38,302 nt of DNA from Gammaproteobacteria bacterium (GCA_021773355.1 JAJFKE010000055.1:1-38302), one strand, 5' to 3'. Positions 24,456 through 32,985 are shown, counted from the first letter of the stretch. The notes: a model not told the origin generated them from the letters alone. Numbers and translations: made by a program.

Positions 24456-24558
24456 GTCAGGTCTCCATCTGCACATAGCATTTATTGATTAGCCTAATGC
24501 TGTGCCGTACAGTTATTGACAGAACTACGAGGATTGAGTCGAATACCTAATATGGAAC
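24456..24558. repeat. Dispersed ~100-bp repeat, copy 2 (IS/REP-like)
   Basis: Homologue of 16468-16569 in the same orientation: GTCAGGTCTCCATCTGCACA at the start, ACAGTTATTGACAGAACTAC in the middle, GTCGAATACCTAATATGGAA at the end. It runs straight into the third tRNA-Arg-like fragment. Confidence 0.65.
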
Positions 24559-24576
24559 TAGGGATCGCACGTTCGA
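24555..24576 (+). repeat. Third, degraded tRNA-Arg att-like fragment
   Basis: GAACTAGGGATCGCACGTTC matches tRNA-Arg 9719-9740 apart from a two-base loss in the G run (GGGGGT to GGGAT). Like the copy at 18632 it is directly followed by a hairpin array. Probably the far border of a second, older insertion next to the island. Confidence 0.6.
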
Positions 24577-24737
24577 AAGGAGCGAAGCTCCGCAGACCGT
24601 GCTTGCGCGGCCCCGAAGGGGTGAAGGAATTAGCTTAGCTAATTCCTGAATCAAAGCTGCGAAGCAGCGCAGACGCCTGAAAGGTGCCCCGAAGGGGTGA
24701 GGAATTTGGCTACGCCAAATTGCGAATCAATCGTGCT
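24571..24737 (+). repeat. Hairpin-array repeat, copy C (two units)
   Basis: Unit 1: GGAGC-GAA-GCTCC, an imperfect CCGTG/CGCGG hairpin, CCCC-GAA-GGGG, GGAATTAGC-TTA-GCTAATTCC (24626-24646). Unit 2: GCTGC-GAA-GCAGC, a weak GCCT/AGGT hairpin, CCCC-GAA-GGGG, AATTTGGC-TAC-GCCAAATT (24703-24721). Same opening (GTTCGAA) as copy A and same close (GCGAATCAATCGTGC, CTCCAGTCGAC) as copy B. Confidence 0.8.
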
Positions 24738-24820
24738 CCTCCAGTCGACTCCTATCTATTCTACTTTTGGTTAAGTTGTGAAGTTATAGGTGTACCTGGT
24801 TTTCTTTCGAATCACTCCAT

Positions 24821-25294
24821 TCAGCGTTGGGACGTATATTTCTGTACCAGTACACGTTTGCTAATTCTCCAACCCTCAGCCGTACGGACGAATTCGTCGT
24901 GATACTCGCCCATCAGGGCGAAGCTCGACACGCTAGACTCGCCGGAGGGTGCGCTGTATATCGTGGCATAGCTGACCCCAGTGGCATGGTCATCATCAAC
25001 TGGCACAATGCGAATCGTGCTCATCTCATGCCGGATGGACGAGCCAGTCTTGAGTCCTTCAATGCGTTGCCGGATATCGGTGCGACCAACCCAGGTCTGA
25101 CCCACTACCGTAAGTGACGCATCCTCCGTGAATAGATTGGCAAACTCATCAGCATTGAATTGATCACGATGATAGGCGTAGCCATAAACCAAATTCGTGC
25201 ACGCCCTATACACGTCTTCATCGGCATAACTCGAATGTGTGCCTGTGACAAATACGGCTGCAATCAATACAAAGAAAAAATGGCGCTTGTTCAT
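24821..25294 (-). CDS. Exported NTF2-like (SnoaL-type) protein
   Basis: 157 aa. Signal peptide MNKRHFFFVLIAAVFVTGTH, cut near SYA. The mature ~130 residues have the cone-shaped NTF2/SnoaL pattern: 'YRACTNLVYGYAYHRDQFNA', 'DEFANLFTEDASLTVVGQTW', 'GRTDIRQRIEG', 'GEYHDEFVRTAEGWRISKRV'. The Tyr/His/Asp set resembles ketosteroid isomerase or dehydratase-like pockets, but no substrate can be named. AAGGAA ribosome-binding site precedes ATG 25294. Single gene beyond the repeat cluster. Confidence 0.85.
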   Translation of the reverse strand: MNKRHFFFVLIAAVFVTGTHSSYADEDVYRACTNLVYGYAYHRDQFNADEFANLFTEDASLTVVGQTWVGRTDIRQRIEGLKTGSSIRHEMSTIRIVPVDDDHATGVSYATIYSAPSGESSVSSFALMGEYHDEFVRTAEGWRISKRVLVQKYTSQR

Positions 25295-25428
25295 CGTGAT
25301 TCCTTTTTTGGAAGTGCTAATGGTTTAAAGAGCGTCTAGTGTGCAAAATACAGATGACTAATCGTAAATAGCTGACTGGATATTAGCACAGACGATGGAC
25401 TCGCCAACATGAAGTGAATAAAAGGGAC

Positions 25429-25478
25429 GGGGGATTATTTTTTGATCAATTAGTTCACTGATCAAATTTTTATCCCCC
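25429..25478. terminator. Hairpin at the 3' end of the DUF2306 gene
   Basis: GGGGGAT...TTGATCA and TGATCAA...ATCCCCC pair across a 10-base loop, with T/A runs inside the stem. On the minus strand it begins at the DUF2306 stop codon and could act as its terminator. The GGGACGGGGG end also resembles a REP-type repeat end. Confidence 0.55.
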
Positions 25479-26168
25479 TGAGGTTCCCACAGTTCTGACT
25501 CCATTGATTAGATATTGATTGTTCGCAACTTTTCCCACCACTGCACGTTTATGAATAATCCATTCGGCTACAATAAAGTTTATCGTCCAGCCAGCGGCCA
25601 TGTGAATAAAGACAGTGGTATCACTGCCCAGTTGAAAAATAATGAGCGGTAAACCGGTAAGTACTTGAGTACCCGCGCCCAGCCCCAGTGCATAAGCTCT
25701 AGTCATCCAGGCACTGTGGTGGATGAAATCCCTGCGCAGTATTGCCGCAAAGCCCAAACAGATCGCAGAGATCATAGTCACACCTACCAGCATTCTGAGC
25801 CAATAAAGCGCTAAACTGTTATATTCAGTTCCCGCATAGAATTGCGTCATCCAGAGCCCGGTAACGGCGGAAACTAAACCACAAATGATCAAAAGCCGCC
25901 CGGATTTCTTATGCAAAATAGGATTGTTCCGCCGAATGCTTGGCAAGAATTGGAATGCGCCAAGGATGCAATAAATCGTTGCACTCACTATATGCAATGC
26001 AACAGGAATAGGTGCTTCAAAGAATCGAGCATTTTCAATGGTAATCTGGGCTCCAGTAGCCAATTCTCCGAGACGTACTACCCCGGCGAGCACTGGTATT
26101 AAACTGAGTGCAATAAGCATGCTAGCCCATATCCATTCTCTGTTTTCGACCTTATTCACATCTGTCAT
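25470..26168 (-). CDS. DUF2306-type membrane protein
   Basis: 232 aa with about six hydrophobic helices. The block 'ALHIVSATIYCILGAFQFLP' followed by 'KKSGRLLIICGLVSAVTGLW' and the later 'HSAWMTRAYALGLGAGTQVL' are typical of DUF2306 proteins, whose conserved His residues (HK/H..R) suggest haem- or quinone-linked function, unproven. Single gene on the minus strand. ATG 26168 gives an N-terminal soluble tail 'MTDVNKVENREW' before the first helix. Confidence 0.8.
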   Translation of the reverse strand: MTDVNKVENREWIWASMLIALSLIPVLAGVVRLGELATGAQITIENARFFEAPIPVALHIVSATIYCILGAFQFLPSIRRNNPILHKKSGRLLIICGLVSAVTGLWMTQFYAGTEYNSLALYWLRMLVGVTMISAICLGFAAILRRDFIHHSAWMTRAYALGLGAGTQVLTGLPLIIFQLGSDTTVFIHMAAGWTINFIVAEWIIHKRAVVGKVANNQYLINGVRTVGTSGG

Positions 26169-26278
26169 CCCAACTAAATAGCTAAAGAGTTACTTTGTTA
26201 AACGGATCAAAGAGGCCAAAATTACGGGGAATGAAACAAAATAGGGTAATGATCAATCGAAATGCTTAGATCGGGAAT

Positions 26279-26434
26279 TTAGACTTCAAGCATGAGCATT
26301 TCGTCGCACACTTCTATTTTGTATTTTAAACTCATTGATTCAACTAAAAAACCGATTGCGCGGTCGATTGAAAATCCCGGTTTTCCTTTTATAAGAAGTG
26401 AATCGTTAAACCAATAAACAATTGCTGTCCCCAA
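26279..26434 (-). pseudogene. Possible 3' fragment of a lost gene
   Basis: A 51-residue minus-strand frame (from a TTG at 26434) reads GTAIVYWFNDSLLIKGKPGF then SIDRAIGFLVESMSLKYKIE, looking like real coding sequence by residue pattern. It begins right at a GGGGACAG motif like those at repeat borders, with a stop just upstream. It may be the tail of a gene cut by a repeat, or a small gene. No family recognised. Confidence 0.35.
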
Positions 26435-26684
26435 AAAATTCTAGTGTCCCGTTACTGCGACACGGAGTGTCCTGCGGATGGGACTGCTGGTGCACCATTC
26501 TTTTGAATCGAATAACCTACTGTAATAAATTCAATATCTTATGGAATGGCCCGTTTCTTGCCTAAGTATTTAGGTAGTACCCTTTATTTGCACTCTGAGA
26601 GCAATTTAACTTTCCTCAGGGAAATTAAAAGAACGCGGGTCTTGGATATTGCGAAATATTAGACTCCATAATCCTGAATGAGTT
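26435..26684. other. Upstream region of the lipoprotein esterase
   Basis: No gene. Contains CTGTCCCC/GTGTCCCG-type motifs near 26425-26480, similar to REP-like ends elsewhere in 24.4-27.6 kb. Promoter not assigned. Confidence 0.35.
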
Positions 26685-27533
26685 ATGAAAAAATCTGAAA
26701 CGAAAATATTCAAGTTGCGACAGCTAATTTCCATGGCATGCATCCTATTTCTGGCACTAAATTTAAGTGCTTGTGCAAAGATTTGGATTCAACCTCCACG
26801 TTCACAGGCTAATTTAGACGCACTGGCAAGAGTTGAGATTAAGTCTTACATTTTCGAAGAAGCCGGTGGTATAGAGATGGAGTACGGTCTATATGTGCCA
26901 ACCGGTTATAGGCAGGACGATCCAACTGCTTTGGTAGTGGCTCTGCACGGTAATGGCAGTGGAGCGATGTACATGATGGAATATAACAACCTTGTTGAAT
27001 TGGCCGAAAATTATAACTATATGGTAGTTACTCCAATCGGATTTAGCGAAACTGGCTGGTTTGGTTCCGAGCCTATGGGAGGCTTCAAAATATCATCGCG
27101 AAATAGTGCATTGGATATGGATACTATTAGTAGATTAAGCGAGATAGATGTAATCAATGTACTCAAAGAAGTAAAGGAACAATACAATATTGATGAAAGT
27201 CGTATTTTTTTGATCGGCCAATCCATGGGGGGAGGTGGAACATGGTATCTCGGAAGCAAGTACCCAGACATCTGGGCAGCGATGGCTCCGCTCTCTCCGG
27301 CCACTGGCGAAGATCCAGCCATTCTGGAAAGCGCTAGTCACATACCTGTAATGGTAGTCATGGGAGAAGCAGACAGGGAAGTTGATGTAAATGTCACCCG
27401 AGATTGGGTTGCGAAAATGGACAGTCTTGAGATGGAATATGAGTATTTGGAAATCGCAGGCGGTTCACACAGTGCCTCAGGTAGGAATAATATTGGAAAG
27501 GTTTTTGAGTTCTTGGATAAACATGAGAAATAA
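26685..27533 (+). CDS. Lipoprotein alpha/beta hydrolase (esterase/depolymerase-like)
   Basis: 282 aa. Lipoprotein signal with lipobox LSAC (Cys30). The catalytic domain has 'LVVALHGNGSGAMYMMEYNN' (oxyanion), nucleophile 'IGQSMGGGGTWYLGSKYPDI' (GxSxGG), acid in 'VVMGEADREVDVN' and His in 'IAGGSHSASG'. This arrangement matches the feruloyl-esterase/polyhydroxybutyrate-depolymerase-like group of the alpha/beta hydrolases. Membrane-anchored in the periplasm or outer membrane; substrate unknown. Single gene, ATG 26685. Confidence 0.86.
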   Translation: MKKSETKIFKLRQLISMACILFLALNLSACAKIWIQPPRSQANLDALARVEIKSYIFEEAGGIEMEYGLYVPTGYRQDDPTALVVALHGNGSGAMYMMEYNNLVELAENYNYMVVTPIGFSETGWFGSEPMGGFKISSRNSALDMDTISRLSEIDVINVLKEVKEQYNIDESRIFLIGQSMGGGGTWYLGSKYPDIWAAMAPLSPATGEDPAILESASHIPVMVVMGEADREVDVNVTRDWVAKMDSLEMEYEYLEIAGGSHSASGRNNIGKVFEFLDKHEK

Positions 27534-27535
27534 AA

Positions 27536-27560
27536 TGCTGCCCCGGGGACGGGGAACAAT
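27536..27560. repeat. REP-like GGGGACGGGG motif
   Basis: GCTGCCCCGGGGACGGGGAA directly after the esterase stop. Similar G-rich/C-rich ends occur at 25421-25433 and 26425-26432, as in dispersed REP-type repeats. Not a strong hairpin by itself. Confidence 0.4.
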
Positions 27561-27688
27561 AAGGCAATCTATAAGTTTAAAAGCTTAAGAAATTTTATTT
27601 ATATTGCTATGCAGTGCGAAGAGGATCATTTTAAGAAGGTAGAATTGTTAAGTCATGAGAGCCACCTTTCTGTTATATTTCCCCCAGC

Positions 27689-27928
27689 ATGAATAACAAA
27701 CTATCCATACAGCGCAGTCGCTTTCGCTTGGCAATATCAGCAGAGAAATACTTGGCTTATTACAAGGGGAATGCCAAAGACATTGTTGCGCGCTCAGAAG
27801 ACAATAGAAATGTGCGGTTTCCAGCCAGCGCTATACGGGAATTTCTTACTCACGATGGCATTTTCGGTCAATTCGAAATTCAGTTTGATGAAAACAATAA
27901 GCTCATTGGCGTTGAGCAGATCGACTGA
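27689..27928 (+). CDS. DUF2835 family protein
   Basis: 79 aa, whole-length match by pattern to the gammaproteobacterial DUF2835 family: 'RFRLAISAEKYLAYYKGNAK', 'DNRNVRFPASAIREFLTHDG', 'IFGQFEIQFDENNKLIGVEQ'. The family is short, all-beta/alpha and of unknown function. No signal peptide. No clear ribosome-binding site before ATG 27689. It supports placing the host among Gammaproteobacteria. Confidence 0.9.
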   Translation: MNNKLSIQRSRFRLAISAEKYLAYYKGNAKDIVARSEDNRNVRFPASAIREFLTHDGIFGQFEIQFDENNKLIGVEQID

Positions 27929-28004
27929 TATTTCTTCAGCTTTTCACATAAGGCTTGTTGGTTAATGATTTCTTCCAAATTCTCTATAGATAAAAACCCA
28001 ATCC

Positions 28005-30173
28005 CTAAAAATTAGACTTAAGCTTAAACACAAATCGCGCCCCGGTATTAGCACAGACGTTTTCTATCTCGCTTAAGTCGCGATCACGCAAATAGCCGTT
28101 ATAGCGCTTGCGCTGCGTACATCTATCTTCGTCGGATGCGTTATTAATCTCTACTCTATAGGTAAGGTTGCCGTAGCCTACCTTTTCCACAAACATGGTG
28201 AGTTCAGGCCGCAACTTGCCGGAGCCGAAGAAAACCACATTGTCGATGTCATAACGAACGCGGTTGCCGCCGGTTCCGCCTACGTCACCGAAACCATCCT
28301 GGTAATTCACGCCGAAGCTCAGGTTTTGTGCGGGCACATCCTGGCGATAACCAAGGCGAAAGCCACCGCGGTCGAAGGGTATTACGGTGCGCTTCTTTGC
28401 GATCAGGGGATCATAAATATAGGCGTCTTCCAAATTTATTCCGGCAGTGATAACCGCCTGCGGCAGATTGAGAAATCCCAGCCTGATACTCGCATTCAGG
28501 TACAAGCCAAAGATTTTTCCATCGCCCACATTGCCGTTGGTGCTAACCAAATTCTGAGGATCAGGCGAAACATCAATTTTGCCAATGGAGTTTGCAACAT
28601 CGTAGTAGAAAAATCTGGAATTCAATACCCCACCATCGTTGGGTAGGCGATAATCGAGGTTGATGTTGTAACGCCAGGTTTGCTCCTGTTCCAGTTCGGG
28701 ATTTCCGGCGACAGTGTCCTGATCATCATCCTGTTGATTAACACCGGCGGAGAAATCGGCAAAGCTAAGTTGTGAAACATCCTTTTCCGCGGATACTCGT
28801 AGTTGAAAACTGCTGCTTATATCAAATCTGAAATCCAGTTTCGGTTTAAGGAAATCAAAATCCCTCTTCTTGTTGATGTCTCCTGCTTGCTCTATCTCCG
28901 ATACCTCATACAGCAGGCTGCTTTCCAGTGACATGCGCTCGTTAATCTGCCAATTATGAATGGCAAAGCCTTCGTAGCGAAGTTCTTCCACTTCAGAGAT
29001 TGCATTGGGAACATTTACGGGACGCAAGCCCCCAAATTCTGGAGAAGTGGTACCTGGCACGTTTAATCCCAAGCGTAGCGATGAATCCTGTATTGTTTGT
29101 GCCGCCTCTATGCCAAGCTCGAGAGAATGACTGTCAGCAAGCGACCATGCATAGGAAGTTCTTACAATGCGCTCCTGGTAGGTGCTGGATGTGTCGAGAA
29201 ATAGGTCCTTGGTTTCGGGCTCATCCAAGGCGGAGAAGAGGAAGCGTTCACGTGTGGTACTTCTGTTTTCTTCGTTAACAATAAACAGAAATTTGTATTT
29301 TCCGCCGTCATTGAAATTATGTTCGAAGTCGCCACCGAACTCCCATTTGTCCTGGGTGCTTGGCAGTTCTTCCCGCTCAAATGAGGTCGAGACCGGTGAG
29401 CTCTGATAGTCAGTGATGGTTCTAAACAAATCCGCTGGCGGATCGCTTTCGCTATACAACATATTAAAGGCTATTCGGTCAGCCGCAGAGGGCTGGTAGA
29501 CGATATTCGAGTTAAAGCGATAGTTTGACTGTTCGCGAACTCGATCAAATGCCCGCGTCTCGTTGAGAGAGTTATCCGCGAGCAGGCTGGTTTCGAAACT
29601 TTCTAAAGATTCAAATCCGGTAGTGACGTCTGCGCTCAGCAGATAATTTAACTGACCCGTTTGTCCGCTGTAGGAGAATGATCCTATAGGTTCCACCGTT
29701 CCATCATGAAAATGGGTTAACCCTATTTCACCGGACATGCTCGAATTACTCTGGGTTTCTAGCAATACGATGTTTACCAGTTGACCGGAATTGCGAACAT
29801 CCAGATCGCCAGAACTACCCCTAATGATTTCAATATAGTCCACCTGATCTGCCGCTATGCGGTCCAATTGGCTGCTGGCCTCGTTGGCCTTTCCGGCTAG
29901 ACGCTTGCCATTTATCAGGATTTGGCTGGCGTCCCCGAGTCCGCGATCGTTGTTATTACCGAAGCTGGGCACCTGGTTGCCTTCCAGCGCCAAGTCGATA
30001 CCGGGAATGCGACTGAGCATGTCGTTCACAGACACGGCTCCGTATTCGGCAAAATAGGCGGCTGGATAGGTTATGGTTGCATTGTCTTCGGCTGCCTCCT
30101 GTGCAGATAGCAGCGTGGAAGCAAATGATAGGGTTAAACTAATGGCAACTAGTACCGGGGTCTTTACTGGCAT
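28005..30173 (-). CDS. TonB-dependent outer-membrane receptor
   Basis: 722 aa. Signal peptide (MPVKTPVLVAISLTLSFAST..SAQ). The plug domain follows: 'VSVNDMLSRIPGIDLALEGN', 'GDASQILINGKRLAGKANEA', 'DYIEIIRGSSGDLDVRNSGQ'. The remaining ~550 residues are amphipathic beta strands of the 22-strand barrel, ending in Phe (KLKSNF), as outer-membrane proteins do. A short C-terminal Cys pair (DRCTQRKR, ENVCAN) may form a loop disulfide. Substrate unknown. It lies divergent from the VWA lipoprotein gene. Confidence 0.9.
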   Translation of the reverse strand: MPVKTPVLVAISLTLSFASTLLSAQEAAEDNATITYPAAYFAEYGAVSVNDMLSRIPGIDLALEGNQVPSFGNNNDRGLGDASQILINGKRLAGKANEASSQLDRIAADQVDYIEIIRGSSGDLDVRNSGQLVNIVLLETQSNSSMSGEIGLTHFHDGTVEPIGSFSYSGQTGQLNYLLSADVTTGFESLESFETSLLADNSLNETRAFDRVREQSNYRFNSNIVYQPSAADRIAFNMLYSESDPPADLFRTITDYQSSPVSTSFEREELPSTQDKWEFGGDFEHNFNDGGKYKFLFIVNEENRSTTRERFLFSALDEPETKDLFLDTSSTYQERIVRTSYAWSLADSHSLELGIEAAQTIQDSSLRLGLNVPGTTSPEFGGLRPVNVPNAISEVEELRYEGFAIHNWQINERMSLESSLLYEVSEIEQAGDINKKRDFDFLKPKLDFRFDISSSFQLRVSAEKDVSQLSFADFSAGVNQQDDDQDTVAGNPELEQEQTWRYNINLDYRLPNDGGVLNSRFFYYDVANSIGKIDVSPDPQNLVSTNGNVGDGKIFGLYLNASIRLGFLNLPQAVITAGINLEDAYIYDPLIAKKRTVIPFDRGGFRLGYRQDVPAQNLSFGVNYQDGFGDVGGTGGNRVRYDIDNVVFFGSGKLRPELTMFVEKVGYGNLTYRVEINNASDEDRCTQRKRYNGYLRDRDLSEIENVCANTGARFVFKLKSNF

Positions 30174-30509
30174 GGGGATCTGTTCACTTGAATTCCTAAA
30201 CCCTCTTATTTGAGTGCATACTATCTTGAGACTGGCTTATTAGAAAGTGCGGCAAGCCGCTAAATCAACTCGGCTTGGTCCAAAAATAGAGATACCGAAG
30301 CAGCAGGACTAGCATCGCAAGCTCGCAAACTCGGAAGGGCAGATAAACCCATCGAAATTCAGGTTCGGCTGAATCCCGGGTATTAAGATTGCACTATTTT
30401 CAGTTCAGCGAGCTACTCAATAGATAATTCCTCCCTTGCCTAACCCCTTTTTATACTTTTCCTCGATTAAGTAGTTAACAAAGCCTAGTTCTTGTTAAAG
30501 GGGAAAACC
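30174..30509. other. Divergent intergenic region, TonB receptor / VWA operon
   Basis: About 335 bp with no gene. It must hold both promoters. No Fur-box-like or obvious ECF-type -35 (GGAACTT) sequence was seen, and no repeat stands out. AAAGGGG at 30497-30503 is the ribosome-binding site of the next gene. Confidence 0.45.
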
Positions 30510-32336
30510 ATGAAATACGCAAAAGTACTTACCGATCCATTTCTTGAAAAGATAAATCAATCCAATATCAGCGCAAGCTTGATTATTTGCCTTATAGCCG
30601 TGCTGCTCATAGCTTGCTCAGGCCAACAGGTCGAACAGTCCCCTGGTGCAAGCGAGTCCCGCGATAATCAAAATGTAAATACGCAGGCCGGGCGGCCACA
30701 ATCCGTAACCACGCCCGCTGACTTAAACGGACCTGCGCTTGACGACATCGCTCAGACATCAACATCAACATCAAGTCGAGACTTGGGAATAAGAAAAGAA
30801 ACAGAGGAAGTTACGGTATCGGGTAGCTATGTAAGAGCGGCCACGGCAAATTCTGTTGCTAGTTCAGTATCAAGACAGTTAACTGAATCCGATCGGGCGT
30901 GGCCTTATTACGGCTATCAGCCCAATCAGGAAAATTATCTAAACTTCGACGAGAATGGCATAAAGCGCGTAAGCGTGGAACCGGTCTCAACGTTTAGCAT
31001 AGACGTGGACACAGCGGCGTACAGCAATATTCGACGCATGCTGACTCGCAACGGCACACTGCCACCCAGCGATGCGGTACGCATAGAGGAGATGATTAAT
31101 TATTTTGATTACGACTACGCAACGCCGGCCGACCTTTCCCAACCCCTGGCCATTAACACTGAAATAATGGTGGCTCCCTGGAATCCGGACAATCAATTGA
31201 TTATGGTTGGCATCAAGGGATTTGAACAAAACCTGGACCAGCGGCCTAATGCAAACCTGGTATTCCTGATCGATGTATCTGGCAGCATGCAATCTCAAGA
31301 TAAACTTGGCCTGGTGAAAAAGTCACTGCAGTTGCTTGTCTCTCAAATGACAGAAGATGACCGCATAGCATTGGTCGTTTATGCTGGAGCTGCTGGTGTT
31401 GTCCTGGATTCAACCACTGCTGCTAAAAAGGCACAGATCAATAACGCAATTGACTCTTTAGTTGCAGGAGGAAGCACCAATGGGGGAGCAGGGATCGAAT
31501 TGGCCTATCGAATAGCGGAAGAAAACAAAATAGAGAACGGCATTAATCGAGTCATTATTGCCAGCGATGGCGACCTGAACGTGGGTATTACCAGCATCGA
31601 CGATCTGAAAGACTTGATAAGTAAAAAACGAGACAAGGGTGTTGCCTTGACTACGCTGGGATATGGTACTGGCAATTACAACTACTCCCTGATGGAACAA
31701 CTGGCTGACGTTGGCAATGGCAACGCCGCGTATATTGATACACTCAGCGAAGCGCGAAAAGTTTTAGTGGAGGAGATGCAGTCGACCTTACTGACTATCG
31801 CCAAGGATGTAAAAATACAAATTGAATTTAATCCAGAACTGGTTTCAGAATACCGACTACTAGGCTATGAAAACAGGCTTTTACAACGGGAAGATTTTCG
31901 TAACGATAAGGTGGATGCGGGTGAGGTTGGTTCCGGTCATACTGTCACGGCGCTTTACGAAATCAGCCTCAAGGGCTCTCGCGGCGCAATGATTCCAGAC
32001 AGTCGCTATTCGGCTAATCAGTCTGGAGCGGCTAATTTCGGTGACGAGCTAGCCTATGTAAATATTCGTTATAAACTACCTGAGAAAGATGTGAGTACGG
32101 AATTTGGTCGTCCAATTAATAGGGTCGATTTCGAGAACAGGGATTATCAGAGTTCTGAAAACATCAGGTTCGCCGCAGCGGTGGCTGGTTTTGGACAGCT
32201 TCTAAGCGGTGGAAAATATACGCGGGATTGGGGTTACGACCAGCTCTTGATGTTAGCTCGCCAATCCAGGGGTGATGATCTGCATGGATACAGAAGTGAG
32301 ATGCTGAAATTAGTGGAACTGGCAAAGATCTTATAG
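30510..32336 (+). CDS. VWA-domain lipoprotein (YfbK-like)
   Basis: 608 aa from ATG 30510 (AAAGGGG 6 bases upstream; an in-frame TTG lies at 30492). Lipoprotein signal with Cys36 (LLIAC). A low-complexity linker carries 'EEVTVSGSYVRAA' at 99-111. Then the N-terminal VWA accessory domain ('STFSIDVDTAAYSNIRRML'), the VWA fold from about 249 with MIDAS 'DVSGSM' (255-260) and 'ASDGDLNVGI', and a C-terminal DUF3520-like region to the end. It is expected on the periplasmic face as a metal-dependent adhesion or assembly scaffold. Followed by a sigma factor gene on the same strand. Confidence 0.88.
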   Translation: MKYAKVLTDPFLEKINQSNISASLIICLIAVLLIACSGQQVEQSPGASESRDNQNVNTQAGRPQSVTTPADLNGPALDDIAQTSTSTSSRDLGIRKETEEVTVSGSYVRAATANSVASSVSRQLTESDRAWPYYGYQPNQENYLNFDENGIKRVSVEPVSTFSIDVDTAAYSNIRRMLTRNGTLPPSDAVRIEEMINYFDYDYATPADLSQPLAINTEIMVAPWNPDNQLIMVGIKGFEQNLDQRPNANLVFLIDVSGSMQSQDKLGLVKKSLQLLVSQMTEDDRIALVVYAGAAGVVLDSTTAAKKAQINNAIDSLVAGGSTNGGAGIELAYRIAEENKIENGINRVIIASDGDLNVGITSIDDLKDLISKKRDKGVALTTLGYGTGNYNYSLMEQLADVGNGNAAYIDTLSEARKVLVEEMQSTLLTIAKDVKIQIEFNPELVSEYRLLGYENRLLQREDFRNDKVDAGEVGSGHTVTALYEISLKGSRGAMIPDSRYSANQSGAANFGDELAYVNIRYKLPEKDVSTEFGRPINRVDFENRDYQSSENIRFAAAVAGFGQLLSGGKYTRDWGYDQLLMLARQSRGDDLHGYRSEMLKLVELAKIL

Positions 32337-32412
32337 ACTCGAAGCATGAATAATTTGGAATACAGGGTACCGTGTTTTTGATAGTAATCACTCAAATGAA
32401 ACTGATGACTAA

Positions 32413-32985
32413 ATGTTAGGATTTCTGAGCAAGCAGGTCAGCGATGAGTCACTCATGTTGAAATATCAACGGGGTGACTCTCGCGCATTTGAAAAGCTCT
32501 ATCATCGCCATAAAGATCCGCTGTATGCTTACCTGTATCGTTCTCATGTGGATCTCGGCGTGATAGAAGATATTGCACAGGAAACCTGGATGGCAGTAAT
32601 CAACTCGGCGGCAAATTATCTTCCCAGCGCAAAGTTCAGGACCTATCTTTATGCAATTGCGCATAGAAAACTTGTAGATTTTTGGCGAAAGAATAAATAT
32701 GACAAGATGATCGATCGAGTGGATGGGGCAGGGGAGCAGTTGATTGAAACTCTTTCGGACCGCAGGGCCAACACTGCCAATTCTGCCGATTTGTCCATGG
32801 ATTTACTGTTGGCACTGGAATCGTTGAATAAAGAACAGCAACAGGCTTTTCTGTTAAAGGAGTCCGGTTTTACACGAATAGAAATAGCCCGTGTTACCGG
32901 GGCTAACGAAGAAACCATTAAAAGTCGCCTGCGCTATGCCACTGGGCATTTGCGGCGAATACTCGAGGTGCAATATGCCGACTAG
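32413..32985 (+). CDS. ECF/sigma-70-like RNA polymerase sigma factor
   Basis: 190 aa. Region 2: 'RAFEKLYHRHKDPLYAYLYR', 'EDIAQETWMAVINSAANYLP', 'RTYLYAIAHRKLVDFWRKNK'. Region 4: 'LESLNKEQQQAFLLKESGFT', 'RIEIARVTGANEETIKSRLR'. It lies 76 bp after the VWA gene and overlaps the start of the anti-sigma-like gene by 11 bp, so sigma and partner are coupled. It probably controls the VWA/TonB receptor neighbourhood. The region 2 to 4 linker (about 100-125) is short and charged. Confidence 0.9.
   Translation: MLGFLSKQVSDESLMLKYQRGDSRAFEKLYHRHKDPLYAYLYRSHVDLGVIEDIAQETWMAVINSAANYLPSAKFRTYLYAIAHRKLVDFWRKNKYDKMIDRVDGAGEQLIETLSDRRANTANSADLSMDLLLALESLNKEQQQAFLLKESGFTRIEIARVTGANEETIKSRLRYATGHLRRILEVQYAD

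Larger units (their letters stand above)
24330..24820. other. Repeat-filled stretch at the right end of the accretion zone
   Basis: No gene. Left to right: unassigned AT-richer sequence, the second dispersed repeat (24456-24558), an att-like tRNA-Arg fragment (24555-24576) and the double hairpin array (24571-24737). Host-like genes resume after it. Confidence 0.6.
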
